The position numbers and the translations under genes are program-made. The notes under the pieces were generated by a model. It saw only the letters and a program-made list of their open reading frames with translations, did not search any database and had not been told where the DNA came from. Of a DNA stretch of 64,000 bases, positions 28,327 to 39,276 are shown piece by piece. This DNA comes from Marchantia polymorpha subsp. ruderalis (Eukaryota > Streptophyta > Marchantiopsida > Marchantiales > Marchantiaceae): assembly GCA_037833965.1 (NCBI GenBank), contig AP031353.1:20834501-20898500 (forward strand), in the 5' to 3' direction. Numbering within the stretch: position 1 is the first letter of the stretch; each line of letters opens with the position of its first letter.

Positions 28327-29718
28327 CATAATCTAACTTCTCTGATTGCAAGCCATGTACTCAAAGTGTATTCAGGACAATGAGATCATAAACACTTGCT
28401 CCTTCACAGACAAATTATCCAGAACTGAAAATAATAACCTTGCTGTCTACTATTTTCGCAAGAGCATCAGACAAGCTCTTTGTTACATAAAGATCTAACC
28501 CAACTCTGGGTGACTTCCTCAATACTACAGCCGCTGTGGGCTTTCCTAGATACCAGTCCCACTCCCAATTCCTACTCAGAGTTCAATGTCGACTTCTCAG
28601 CTCCCACCTTCAGACCCCACCAGATTTCTCTCTCGGATTCAACTCTCACTTTTCAAGTTCAAATTCAGATCCCGACTGTCAGATTTCAGTCTCAGATTTC
28701 ACTTCACTCACATCTCCCACTCTCAGGTCTTCCACTCAGATCTCAGCTCCCACTCACAGATTACACTTCAATCTCAGATCCCACTCTCAGGTCTTCCACT
28801 CTGATCTCATCTCCCAGGCCGAGCACACCACTTCCGTCTCCACACACGCACACCACCAGCTCTCGCACACTGGTACACTACAAGCTCTCGCACACTAGGC
28901 CGAACACACCACCAGGTCTCAGCTCCCACGCCGAACTCTCCACTTCGAAGTCCAAGGCCGAGACACCCACAGCCCGCCTGCATGCCCCACTCGCAATGAT
29001 GGATAGCTGCCTGCTCCCCCTGCGCGACTACACGCCGCCGCCGCCGCCACACCTGTACATTCTACATCCTGACCACCCGATATCCGCCGGAGGGGATCTT
29101 CTTTCGCGCACCGCCGAAGGCATCCACCCGCAGAAGACGCACGACCACACCTTTGCTTATCCATAACAGTCACTCCCGACACCCATAACTCACAGACCCT
29201 AGCTCTGTTTCACAAGTTCGTGGGCTCGTTGGAACGACCAGGTCGAGCTCTTTCCAACGAGACCCTAACTGGGTCAAACCGTTATGAATTGAGAAAGTTA
29301 TGACTGTTTTACCCTTAGCCGAAGGCACACCGCCGAAGGCCTGTTACCTGTTATCGCCGAAGGCGCCGGCACAATGTTCGCCGGTTTGATGTCTTCCGGT
29401 TTGATGTCTTCCGGTTGGATGTTTTTCGGTTGGATGTCTTCCGGTTGGATGTTGTCCTACCCTATCTGCCGCTTTCGACGCTCATAACTCAGTGACGCCT
29501 TATCCGTTTGAAGAGTTCTTGGTCTCGTTGGAACGAGCGTCGCGAGTTCTTTCCAACGAGACCCTAATCAAGTCAAACCGTTAACAAATGAAAAAGATAT
29601 GCCGAGTTTACTGTTTCGCCGATGGCCCTTGCACGATGTTCACCGGCTCGGAGCTCGCCGACCCCGAGTTCGCCGAAGGCCTGCTCGCAGTTGTCGCGAA
29701 GTCGTCCGAAGCCGGAGA

Positions 29719-29831
29719 TGTTCGCAGCCGGAGACCCCCGGTGCCGAAGACGTTCGCAGCCGGAGACGTTCGCAGCCGGAGACGTCCGGAGCCGAAGACG
29801 TTCGCAGCCGGAGACGTTCGCAACCGGACTT
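29719..29831 (+). repeat. Short tandem repeat in the B LTR
   Basis: Degenerate copies of GTTCGCAGCCGGAGAC, interspersed with GCCGAAGAC. The same block is in the other LTR at about 37884-37996. It creates spurious short ORFs on both strands. Confidence 0.8.
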
Positions 29832-30277
29832 GCCTCAACCCTTCCCATCAGTAACTTCCGACACTCACAACTCAGTGATTCCTCATCCGTTTGAAGAGTT
29901 CTTGGTCTCGTTGGAACGAGCGTTGCGAGCTCTTTCCAAGGAGACACTAACTGAGTCAAGGAGTCACACATTGAAAACGTTATGAGGGTTTCACTGTTTC
30001 GCCGAAGGCCTTTCCCCGAAGGAACTTCACCGAAGGCTCTTCGCCGGAGACCCTGCCCTGAAAGCCCCGTTCCGGACCTTTGCCTACTAGCTATTACACC
30101 AACTCCTAATCTTACCAAAACTTCCAAAAAAACTCCGAGCATAATTTTGCAAGAGCTTAAATCTAAAACTTTAACTCTCACAAGGTTAAAAAGACATGTG
30201 AGCACAATTTTGTGCTCACATCATTGGCGACCATCAGGGGAAGATTCCAGAATCCTAGCTCTGCAGGCTAGACAGCT

Positions 30278-33200
30278 TCAAATCCGGTACTGCTTGCATC
30301 TACTTCCCGCAGTGCGTGTGGGGAAAACTTCTCCATTCAACGTTTCCAACTGCACTGAGTTGTTTGGAAATACCTCACGAATCAGATAAGGCCCTAACCA
30401 TACTGCATCAAACTTTCCTGGGAACTCAAGCTTCCTACCATCCTGGAGCATCACCATCATACCTGGCCTCAGCGTCCTTTTCTTATGCTTCTTGTCAAAG
30501 GTGATTTTTCTCCTCCGTTGAATGGCCTCAATATGTTGAGCACTCATTCTCCTCCTCTCATCAAGCTCTTCTAATGTCGTCAGCCTATTCCTTAATGACT
30601 GACTGTTTGTAAGCCGTGACTGCACTGCAACTCGGAGTGATTCCACCTCGAATTCGATGGGGAGAGTGGCCTCCAATCCATACACTAACGAAAACGGCGT
30701 TGCCTGTGTTGTCACCTTGAAAGTTGTCCGATAAGCCCACAATGCTGCTGTCAGCTTGGTGTCCCAATCCCTTTTTGAGTCAACCACCGTTTTGCGAAGA
30801 ATACTCACCAGAGTCCCATTGACTCGCTCTGTCTGACCATTGGTTTGTGGATGATATGGAGTAGTTTTTCTGTGATCTATCTCAAACCTATCTGTTAATT
30901 CTTGAAACATCTCATTCAAGAAGTGCCTGCCCCTATCGCTAACCAGAATCTTGGGACATCCAAACCTTGAAATGATGTTTTCGTACATGAATGTGGCAGC
31001 ATGAGCAGCCGTATTCGTCTTCACCGCTTTTGCTTCCGCCCACTTTGTCAAGTATTCTGTCGCAACTATGATGTAAGCCATGCCTTTTGACGAATGAGGA
31101 TGAATCTCACCGATATAATCAATTCCCCATTTTTCAAAAGGTACAAGTGGCAATGAAACGTGTAGAGGCATCTCCATTCGAAGGTCATTCCTAGCATACC
31201 TCTGACAGGCATCACAGCGCTTCACATATTCATGAGAGTCCCTAAACAACCTAGGCCAGAAGTATCCCGCTCTAAGTATTTTCTGACCTGTAAGTTGGCC
31301 AGAGAAATGTCCTCCACAAGCACTGTCGTGGCAAGCCTCTAAAATTGCAGGAACCTCCACTTCTGACACACACCTTCTCAGAACACCATCAGCTCCCCTT
31401 CTAAACAATCTGTGGCCAATCACTGCAAAATGTCTACTGTTGACTCTCACCTTCCTCCTTTCCTCCTTAGTCCAATCACCTGACAACTGCTGAGTTGTCA
31501 AAAACTCTACTATTCCAGCGTACCATTCTGGCTGAGCTGTGACTACAAAAAGACTATCATCTATCAACCTATCATCTAATGGACTGGTCCCTACATCCTC
31601 CGACAACCTAGATAGATGGTCGGCCTGCAAGTGCATGCGACCAGGTTTATACTCCACCGTGTAGTCAAATTCCTCCAGCAATAAAACCCACCTGGCCAAT
31701 CTTCCACTAAGCTCCGCCTTGTTCACCAGATATTTGATTGCCATATGATCAACGAAGAATACCACTGGATTGCAGATCAGATAATGTCTAAACTTCTTGA
31801 CTGAAAAAACCATGGCCAAGCACTCCCTCTCGGTAGTAGAATAGTTCCTCTCTGCTGGATTCAACTGCCTACTGGCATAAGCGATTGGCAGGTCCTTTCC
31901 CTTCTCCCCCGTGGACTGACACAGCGCACTACCCACTGCTACACTACTTGCATCACAGAAAACGTGAAAAGGCATGCTCCAGTCAGGAGGCCTCAACACC
32001 GGATAAGTACTCAACCTGGACTTCAACTCTTCAAAAGCTTCTTGACAAGCATCTGTCCACTCAAACCTGTTCTCCTTCCTCAACAGTTGAGTAATAGGCA
32101 CTACAATCTTGGCAAAGTCAGGAATCAACTCTCTATACCACCCTACATGTCCCAATAACTTGGCTACACCCTTAGCATTCGTGGGAGTTGCCAATCCTTC
32201 AATGACTGCAATCTTATCAGGATCCGGTTCTCTTCCCTTCTCACTCACGACATAACCCAAAAGAACTCCTCTCTGAACACCTAGGAATGTCTTCTCAGGA
32301 TTCAGAGCTAGCTGCATTCTTCTACATCTAATGAGAGCTTCTCTAACACACTGCAGATGCTCACCAGCACTTGACTGAGTGCTAAAATCGTCCACAAAAA
32401 CTGTCATAGACTTGTATAACAGATCTGTGAAAATATACATCACTAACCTTTGGAATGTGGCAGGTGCATTGCACAATCCGAAAGGCATAACAACCCATAC
32501 AAAAGTTCCCCACGGAGTTGTGAAGGCTGTCTTATGAACATCCTGTACAGCTATGGAAATCTGATTGTAGCCAGCATATCCATCCATGAATGTGTACCTC
32601 GCATGACCCCCAACTTCCTCCAAAAGCAGCGTGATAAAAGGTAAAGGAAAGTGATCCTTCTCAGTACAAGCATTCAGCTTCCTATAATCCACACACACTC
32701 TAAGTTTCCCATTCTTCTTCTTGACCAAAACCATAGGAGAAACCCAATCCGTGATCTCTACAGGCTTGATGAATCCAGCTTTGAGTAATCTCTCCAATTC
32801 TGCTCGAACTAACAACTGTAACTGTGGGTTCATCCTTCTCTCCTTCTGTCTAATAGGCTTAGCTCCAGGGACCAGCGAAATCCGATGCTCCACCATTTCA
32901 CGAGGTACTCCCTTCAACTCATCATACGACCTAGCAAAGGTATCACTGAATTCGTCCACCAACTCACCATACTTCTGTATCTCATCCTCTCCTAGCTTGG
33001 AACCCATCTTCATTTGCTTCAGCTCTCCTCCTCTGATGGACACCTCCACATATTTCCAGTCTTCCTCCGCCACATGAGTTTGTTCCTCTGAGCTTTGATA
33101 CCAATCAGGAGGGACTTGAGGATAGTCCCTGACGTCTTGGCCCACCAGAATTCCGGTTGATGTAGTCTTGAAATGCAAGGGTTCCTCCAACTTCGCATTT

Positions 33201-36200
33201 TTCACAGTAGTCTCCTCCTCTTGAGTTCCATCAACATGCACCGAATCCACCTCAGTAATATCCAACTCGTCCAACCATGGAGTGAGACCTCCATGTATCC
33301 ACTCTTCCTCCATAAGAACCTCACATGGTTCTAGCAACAGATACTCTTCTTGCTGTGAACTGATCACCTCCTTCTCGAAAATTTTGTGATGAGAAATCAT
33401 CATGGCGTCACAACCTGACTCAGGATAATCTCTCAACCACTGAGCAAACTCTCCATCCTCGCTTCTGCTGTAAAAACTAGGGCCCAAGCTACCTGATCCT
33501 ACATCTAATCTATTTTTTCTGTCATTCAAATGAACCACTCCCACTAAAGTGTCATCACACTTGGCCTCGTTTTTCTCTTCTTCCTTCCCTGAAGATAACT
33601 CAGGATCCTCTCTCATCCTTCCACCTAATGACCCTATTGACACCTTGACTCTGTTATCATGAGGACCATATGTGATTGATGGCTTCAGTCCTCCCCAATC
33701 CACAATTGCATTAGCCATTCTCAACCAAGGTCTGCCCAATAGAATGGGAAAGGTGTCCCTGTTCGAATGCATCTTAATCACATGAAATGTGACAATATAC
33801 TCCTCACCACCAGTGGACAACCTGCAATCTTTAATCATCCCCACTGGTACAGCTGAAGTCTGATTGGCCATATTGATAATGAAAGGTGAGGGGCCTGTCA
33901 GATTCAAACCTAACTTTCTCATGGTGTGTTCAGGTAGGATGTTCAAACCACTACCCCCATCAACTAATACATTGGGAATCACCTTGTCTACCACTACCAC
34001 CTCTATCTCCACAGGTTTGACATCCTGACTTCCTTTTTGCAAATGAACTCTAGCAGCGACTCTAGTCTTCGTCTTTCTACTCCTTCTATGCACAGGAATG
34101 CCCTCCTTCAAAGTCTTACGAGCAATGGGAGATATTTCCAGCAGCTGACCAAAAGTAATGTCTGCCTTCAGCGAACTCAGATCTGACCACAAATTGTACT
34201 TCTCCGACTCTCTCCTTCTCTGACCTCTCATGTTCTCCCACTCTGTCACAGGAATCCCAGGTCCTTCCCACTCTCGTGATTGATTGCTTTCTGAATCTTG
34301 CGTGACAGGTGGCACCTCTGCATCATGTAGAACCTCATCTCTTTTCTCCTCTGCCCTTGTAATCCTCCTTGCTCTCCTCGCCACTCTCTCAAGATCAGAG
34401 AGATGAGGAGGCTCCTCAGATGAAGTCTCCCCTTGCTCATCTTCATTTTTCTTAGTTTGCATCTTGCGATGCACAGCTCTGGTGGTGACAGCAAGGGCCG
34501 GAGCTTCATGCATAATCACATCATCCGAATTTTTCAACTTATAAGTAATCAGGTTAGTATGTGGAGGCCACTGATTCTGCCCTTGTTCGACTATCCCCTT
34601 ACCAAGATCAGAACTACTACGTTGGACATCTCCATCATCGTTTGCAAACCTAGCATCTTGAGAGTTTGAAGAACATGGATCTGCAAAAGAAACCTGTTTT
34701 CTGTTGTCACTACGAGGTTCATCTCGTGGTTCACTCTGGATGGGAATATATCTGTTCACTGTCTGCAGTCCAACAGGTGGATTGAATGTCTGTTTGCCGT
34801 TCTCATGATCATAATACAAGTTAGAAGGTCTAAGATTGTTAGAATGCTCATTCTGCGGTCTTGCACCCCTCATATTTTCTCTCGCCTGGTAAGGACTAAC
34901 AGTAGGCTGAGGCATCCTAATAACTTTATCTGGCTGCCGACATTGGTCAGAGGGATGACTACCTCCACAATTACTACACCCATTAACCCCAACCTCAGAC
35001 CAACACTGACCTGGATAGTGCCACCTACCACAAAATGCATGTAATTCTTTTCTCTCCATGTTCTGACCAACCTGACCCCTAGGAGGTACTCTGTACCCGT
35101 TTTGACCTTGGTAATTTGGTCCTTGGCCCCTTTGGTGTTGCACAGGTGGGCCACCGCTCATTCTGTTGTCACGGTTTGGCACCACCCTACAAAATTGCCT
35201 GGTATGACCAGATTGACCACACTGGACACACCACATGCTTGATGAATGTCTACCTGACTCGACTGGAGGAGGAGGCCCTGGCTGTTGACTCCTGATCATC
35301 AAGGCCATCTGATCTGTAATATTTTGCATTTGCTTCATCATGGTCTCTTGAAAGCCCACTTGGCTAGCATTTAATCTTTTCTCTACATCTGCCAGGTTAG
35401 GATCTACAGTAGGGGCTGGCAATGCTAAAACAGGTGCTGGCTCTCTGGTCTGCGAAATTGACTCACTGAGAGAATAGGGAGCTTGACCCCTATGCCTACC
35501 TGAGTCTCCTTCAATTGCTCTTGGACGAATTGGGATGAACTGAGGAATGGATTCATCCTCCTTCCTCCACAATCTATCATAGTCCTTGTCAATATTCTCT
35601 ATCTCCCTGGCAGCCATCTTGGCCTCAGCAAGAGTTTGAGGGCTTCTCTCCAGCACCCCTCGGATGGTCCCAGATTTGAAAAAGCCTTGGATAAAAAATT
35701 GTCTCAGCGTATCGTCGTTGAGCATTGTACCCACAAAACGCGCACAAACCAGATCAAATCTTCTAATGTAAGCTGAGATTTCCTCTTCCCTTCCCTGTTT
35801 TAATGATGCCAAAGCTCTCAATGCAGAACCCTGCCCCACCTCAGGCCTAAACTCATTCAAGAACTCCCTTTGCATCTGATCCCATCCCCCAAAATGACCT
35901 TCAGAATGATCCCTATACCACTCATACGCCTCACCTTCCAGGGTAGTAGGAAACCAGACCAAAAAATACCCTGGATCTGTAATCAGAGAGCTGGCTAGCC
36001 TCTCAACATATCTTTCCATGTGCCTTGAAGGATCCTCATCCTTCGTCCCATAGAACTTAGGCAGATTGGGTGGTATGACCACAGCTGCCAAGTTCTGTGG
36101 AACCTGAATAGGCAGGCCCCTTGGCCTCACGAGTGGGTCGATGGGAGGACTAGGAGGAGGTCCTGCTCTCCCTCCATCGTCAGCCATGCTGGCAGATTCC

Positions 36201-36397
36201 TCAACCGACTTCTCACTATCAGGTTCTACAATCTCTAAACCTTCTAACAAAGACTCACCAACAGGGTCTACGTTCAGAAATATCTCAAGTTTAATTTCTT
36301 CCTCGATTTCCTTATTCTCAGGTTTCTTCCTACTGCGAACAGGTTTCTCCAGTCCTGGCTCCAGGTTTGGTTTGTGCGATCTAGTCCTATTCTGCAT
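30278..36397 (-). CDS. gag-pol: Gag-Pol polyprotein of element B (single ORF, 2039 codons)
   Basis: Gag, protease, reverse transcriptase, RNase H and integrase in one uninterrupted frame. Approximate residues: Gag domain 110-280 ('EAYEWYRDHSEG', 'FLNEFRPEVG'), zinc knuckle CVQCGQSGHTRQFC near 389 and a second Cys-rich knuckle (CSNCGGSHPSDQC), protease DGGSG with D near 813 and ILLGRPWL, a long acidic linker of about 300 residues, reverse transcriptase with VFVDDF near 1335, RNase H D near 1480, integrase HHCC near 1689-1729, catalytic D near 1759, D near 1820 and E near 1856 (D-35-E spacing). The end has 'WLGPYLIREVF' and no chromodomain. It starts 36 bp inside the 5' LTR edge. All motifs are intact, so B is likely autonomous. 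The protein is clearly different from that of element A and uses no internal stop. Confidence 0.94.
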   Translation of the reverse strand: MQNRTRSHKPNLEPGLEKPVRSRKKPENKEIEEEIKLEIFLNVDPVGESLLEGLEIVEPDSEKSVEESASMADDGGRAGPPPSPPIDPLVRPRGLPIQVPQNLAAVVIPPNLPKFYGTKDEDPSRHMERYVERLASSLITDPGYFLVWFPTTLEGEAYEWYRDHSEGHFGGWDQMQREFLNEFRPEVGQGSALRALASLKQGREEEISAYIRRFDLVCARFVGTMLNDDTLRQFFIQGFFKSGTIRGVLERSPQTLAEAKMAAREIENIDKDYDRLWRKEDESIPQFIPIRPRAIEGDSGRHRGQAPYSLSESISQTREPAPVLALPAPTVDPNLADVEKRLNASQVGFQETMMKQMQNITDQMALMIRSQQPGPPPPVESGRHSSSMWCVQCGQSGHTRQFCRVVPNRDNRMSGGPPVQHQRGQGPNYQGQNGYRVPPRGQVGQNMERKELHAFCGRWHYPGQCWSEVGVNGCSNCGGSHPSDQCRQPDKVIRMPQPTVSPYQARENMRGARPQNEHSNNLRPSNLYYDHENGKQTFNPPVGLQTVNRYIPIQSEPRDEPRSDNRKQVSFADPCSSNSQDARFANDDGDVQRSSSDLGKGIVEQGQNQWPPHTNLITYKLKNSDDVIMHEAPALAVTTRAVHRKMQTKKNEDEQGETSSEEPPHLSDLERVARRARRITRAEEKRDEVLHDAEVPPVTQDSESNQSREWEGPGIPVTEWENMRGQRRRESEKYNLWSDLSSLKADITFGQLLEISPIARKTLKEGIPVHRRSRKTKTRVAARVHLQKGSQDVKPVEIEVVVVDKVIPNVLVDGGSGLNILPEHTMRKLGLNLTGPSPFIINMANQTSAVPVGMIKDCRLSTGGEEYIVTFHVIKMHSNRDTFPILLGRPWLRMANAIVDWGGLKPSITYGPHDNRVKVSIGSLGGRMREDPELSSGKEEEKNEAKCDDTLVGVVHLNDRKNRLDVGSGSLGPSFYSRSEDGEFAQWLRDYPESGCDAMMISHHKIFEKEVISSQQEEYLLLEPCEVLMEEEWIHGGLTPWLDELDITEVDSVHVDGTQEEETTVKNAKLEEPLHFKTTSTGILVGQDVRDYPQVPPDWYQSSEEQTHVAEEDWKYVEVSIRGGELKQMKMGSKLGEDEIQKYGELVDEFSDTFARSYDELKGVPREMVEHRISLVPGAKPIRQKERRMNPQLQLLVRAELERLLKAGFIKPVEITDWVSPMVLVKKKNGKLRVCVDYRKLNACTEKDHFPLPFITLLLEEVGGHARYTFMDGYAGYNQISIAVQDVHKTAFTTPWGTFVWVVMPFGLCNAPATFQRLVMYIFTDLLYKSMTVFVDDFSTQSSAGEHLQCVREALIRCRRMQLALNPEKTFLGVQRGVLLGYVVSEKGREPDPDKIAVIEGLATPTNAKGVAKLLGHVGWYRELIPDFAKIVVPITQLLRKENRFEWTDACQEAFEELKSRLSTYPVLRPPDWSMPFHVFCDASSVAVGSALCQSTGEKGKDLPIAYASRQLNPAERNYSTTERECLAMVFSVKKFRHYLICNPVVFFVDHMAIKYLVNKAELSGRLARWVLLLEEFDYTVEYKPGRMHLQADHLSRLSEDVGTSPLDDRLIDDSLFVVTAQPEWYAGIVEFLTTQQLSGDWTKEERRKVRVNSRHFAVIGHRLFRRGADGVLRRCVSEVEVPAILEACHDSACGGHFSGQLTGQKILRAGYFWPRLFRDSHEYVKRCDACQRYARNDLRMEMPLHVSLPLVPFEKWGIDYIGEIHPHSSKGMAYIIVATEYLTKWAEAKAVKTNTAAHAATFMYENIISRFGCPKILVSDRGRHFLNEMFQELTDRFEIDHRKTTPYHPQTNGQTERVNGTLVSILRKTVVDSKRDWDTKLTAALWAYRTTFKVTTQATPFSLVYGLEATLPIEFEVESLRVAVQSRLTNSQSLRNRLTTLEELDERRRMSAQHIEAIQRRRKITFDKKHKKRTLRPGMMVMLQDGRKLEFPGKFDAVWLGPYLIREVFPNNSVQLETLNGEVFPTRTAGSRCKQYRI

Positions 36398-36410
36398 TTA
36401 CAAGATCAGG

Positions 36411-36428
36411 CTCCCGGCAGACGCACCA
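36411..36428 (-). other. Primer-binding site of element B
   Basis: Minus strand reads TGGTGCGTCTGCCGGGAG, five bases inside the 5' LTR. It starts with TGG as expected for a tRNA 3'-end complement. I cannot name the tRNA with confidence. A clear polypurine tract before the 3' LTR (30221 side) is not seen. Confidence 0.6.
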
Positions 36429-36433
36429 TTTTA

Positions 36434-38385
36434 TGTGAGCCAAACCTTCCCACCCTTCAGCGTTTGTAGTCCGGGTGGGGGTTCGAACTCCCATAATCTA
36501 ACTTCTCTGATTGCAAGCCATGTACTCAAAGTGTATTCAGGACAATGAGATCATAAACACTTGCTCCTTCACAGACAAATTATCCAGAACTGAAAATAAT
36601 AACCTTGCTGTCTACTATTTTCGCAAGAGCATCAGACAAGCTCTTTGTTACATAAAGATCTAACCCAACTCTGGGTGACTTCCTCAATACTACAGCCGCT
36701 GTGGGCTTTCCTAGATACCAGTCCCACTCCCAATTCCTACTCAGAGTTCAATGTCGACTTCTCAGCTCCCACCTTCAGACCCCACCAGATTTCTCTCTCG
36801 GATTCAACTCTCACTTTTCAAGTTCAAATTCAGATCCCGACTGTCAGATTTCAGTCTCAGATTTCACTTCACTCACATCTCCCACTCTCAGGTCTTCCAC
36901 TCAGATCTCAGCTCCCACTCACAGATTACACTTCAATCTCAGATCTCACTCTCAGGTCTTCCACTCTGATCTCATCTCCCAGGCCGAGCACACCACTTCC
37001 GTCTCCACACACGCACACCACCAGCTCTCGCACACTGGTACACTACAAGCTCTCGCACACTAGGCCGAACACACCACCAGGTCTCAGCTCCCACGCCGAA
37101 CTCTCCACTTCGAAGTCCAAGGCCGAGACACCCACAGCCCGCCTGCATGCCCCACTCGCAATGATGGATAGCTGCCTGCTCCCCCTGCGCGACTACACGC
37201 CGCCGCCGCCGCCACACCTGTACATTCTACATCCTGACCACCCGATATCCGCCGGAGGGGATCTTCTTTCGCGCACCGCCGAAGGCATCCACCCGCAGAA
37301 GACGCACGACCACACCTTTGCTTATCCATAACAGTCACTCCCGACACCCATAACTCACAGACCCTAGCTCTGTTTCACAAGTTCGTGGGCTCGTTGGAAC
37401 GACCAGGTCGAGCTCTTTCCAACGAGACCCTAACTGGGTCAAACCGTTATGAATTGAGAAAGTTATGACTGTTTTACCCTTAGCCGAAGGCACACCGCCG
37501 AAGGCCTGTTACCTGTTATCGCCGAAGGCGCCGGCACAATGTTCGCCGGTTTGATGTCTTCCGGTTTGATGTCTTCCGGTTGGATGTTTTTCGGTTGGAT
37601 GTCTTCCGGTTGGATGTTGTCCTACCCTATCTGCCGCTTTCGACGCTCATAACTCAGTGACGCCTTATCCGTTTGAAGAGTTCTTGGTCTCGTTGGAACG
37701 AGCGTCGCGAGTTCTTTCCAACGAGACCCTAATCAAGTCAAACCGTTAACAAATGAAAAAGATATGCCGAGTTTACTGTTTCGCCGATGGCCCTTGCACG
37801 ATGTTCACCGGCTCGGAGCTCGCCGACCCCGAGTTCGCCGAAGGCCTGCTCGCAGTTGTCGCGAAGTCGTCCGAAGCCGGAGATGTTCGCAGCCGGAGAC
37901 CCCCGGTGCCGAAGACGTTCGCAGCCGGAGACGTTCGCAGCCGGAGACGTCCGGAGCCGAAGACGTTCGCAGCCGGAGACGTTCGCAACCGGACTTGCCT
38001 CAACCCTTCCCATCAGTAACTTCCGACACTCACAACTCAGTGATTCCTCATCCGTTTGAAGAGTTCTTGGTCTCGTTGGAACGAGCGTTGCGAGCTCTTT
38101 CCAAGGAGACACTAACTGAGTCAAGGAGTCACACATTGAAAACGTTATGAGGGTTTCACTGTTTCGCCGAAGGCCTTTCCCCGAAGGAACTTCACCGAAG
38201 GCTCTTCGCCGGAGACCCTGCCCTGAAAGCCCCGTTCCGGACCTTTGCCTACTAGCTATTACACCAACTCCTAATCTTACCAAAACTTCCAAAAAAACTC
38301 CGAGCATAATTTTGCAAGAGCTTAAATCTAAAACTTTAACTCTCACAAGGTTAAAAAGACATGTGAGCACAATTTTGTGCTCACA
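36434..38385 (-). repeat. 5' LTR of element B (1952 bp, complete)
   Basis: Ends TGTGAG...CTCACA. The element's 5' edge (38362-38385) is a near-perfect palindrome: two 11 bp arms TGTGAGCACAA/TTGTGCTCACA around TT. Internal repeats are as in the other LTR: B-box-like motif 36480-36491, three module copies, two short tandem repeats. An antisense 228-codon ORF (36645-37331) is low-complexity and not supported as a gene. Confidence 0.92.
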
Positions 38386-39276
38386 AGAACGCTTGGAACG
38401 GATGAGGACTTAGGGAGTTATCGCTACTGGAAGAAACGGAGGCGGTCGCCTACGGCGGAAGGAGTTCGCCACCGGCGCGAATTCCGCCTACGCGGAAGGG
38501 GGAATCAAGTTTTGTTCTATGCGCGGACGAAGGCGTTCGCCTGTGCACAGGCGAAGTAGGGTTAGGGAAGGCGCGAAGTCCGCCTACGCACAGGCGCTTG
38601 CCTGTGCACAGGCACTTCGGCGTCGGCGGAAAATCCGCCTTGGGCCCTAGAAATGCGCCTTGTGAGGTAGAAGTGTACGGCGCCTTCCGCGCCAGCGCAG
38701 CGCCGCGTACGTCGGAAGAGCCGCCAGAGTAATCCAATCGGTACGGACCGTGCGGACGGGAAGGGTGGATGCGCTCTTGGACGGACGGAGTTGCGGCGGC
38801 GGAAGCGCCGACGAAGAGACAAGGAACGGACAGACTGGACGGAGACGGCTGACCACGGTCAACGCCTTCCGCGCCAGCGCAGCGCCGCGGACGGAATTCG
38901 CCTGCGCACAGGCGAACGCCTGTGCACAGGAGGATGTTCAAGTTCCGCGCCGGCGGAGAATCCGCCGAGGCTCCTGCCTGCGCACAGGCAGGAGTTGAAC
39001 TTTTGTCCGACATGCGGACACACGCGTCAAGGCAGAGGGGGATTGGCCGAGGGGCGGTACGAACAAGTGTACCGCGCAAGGCGGAAAACTCGCCTTCGGC
39101 GCTACGCCCCCATGTCCGCAGGGTAATACGCTCGCGGAGTTCAAATCCGCCAATTCGAGCGTGAGAGTTTAATCGACGACGGCGGAGCGTGAAGCCGCGC
39201 GTGAGAGCGAAGACCGTTCCAGCGTACAGCCGGCGCGGCCATCAAGTGAGACGTTCTTCACGACCAAGAGCCGACC

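Larger units (their letters stand above)
28272..30220 (-). repeat. 3' LTR of element B (outer three bases missing)
   Basis: Matches 36437-38385 base for base except one substitution. In plus-strand order it holds: a Pol III B-box-like GGTTCGAACTCC (28315-28326), a CT-rich degenerate repeat (about 28600-28820), a 16 bp tandem repeat around GATGTCTTCCGGTTG (about 29380-29455), a GTTCGCAGCCGGAGAC-type tandem repeat (about 29719-29831), and three copies of the TCGTTGGAACGA...CTCTTTCCAA module (about 29225-29270, 29510-29570, 29885-29950). No clear TATA box was found on the minus strand. Confidence 0.9.
28272..38385 (-). mobile_element. LTR retrotransposon B (Ty3/Gypsy), inserted in LTR3 of element A
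   Basis: About 10.1 kb, two nearly identical LTRs around one gag-pol ORF on the minus strand. The two LTRs differ by one substitution I could find (28779 region against 36944 region), so the insertion is very young. The intact LTR termini are TGTGAG...CTCACA. At the left (3' LTR) edge the last three bases are replaced by host sequence: host AAC followed by GAGCC, where the inner copy has TGT followed by GAGCC. No 5 bp target-site duplication is visible: flanks are ATTTC or CGAGCC on the left and AGAAC on the right. Confidence 0.93.

Noticed and set aside
28480-29166. 228-codon plus-strand ORF in the B LTR (also 36645-37331)
   Set aside because: Low-complexity Ser/Pro/Thr translation of CT-rich degenerate repeats, antisense to the element, no domain; duplicated only because the LTR is.
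30221-30240. TGGCGACCATCAGGGG as a primer-binding site, implying B on the plus strand
   Set aside because: The gag-pol ORF is on the minus strand and a TGG-starting site is present five bases inside the other LTR; the resemblance here is probably chance.
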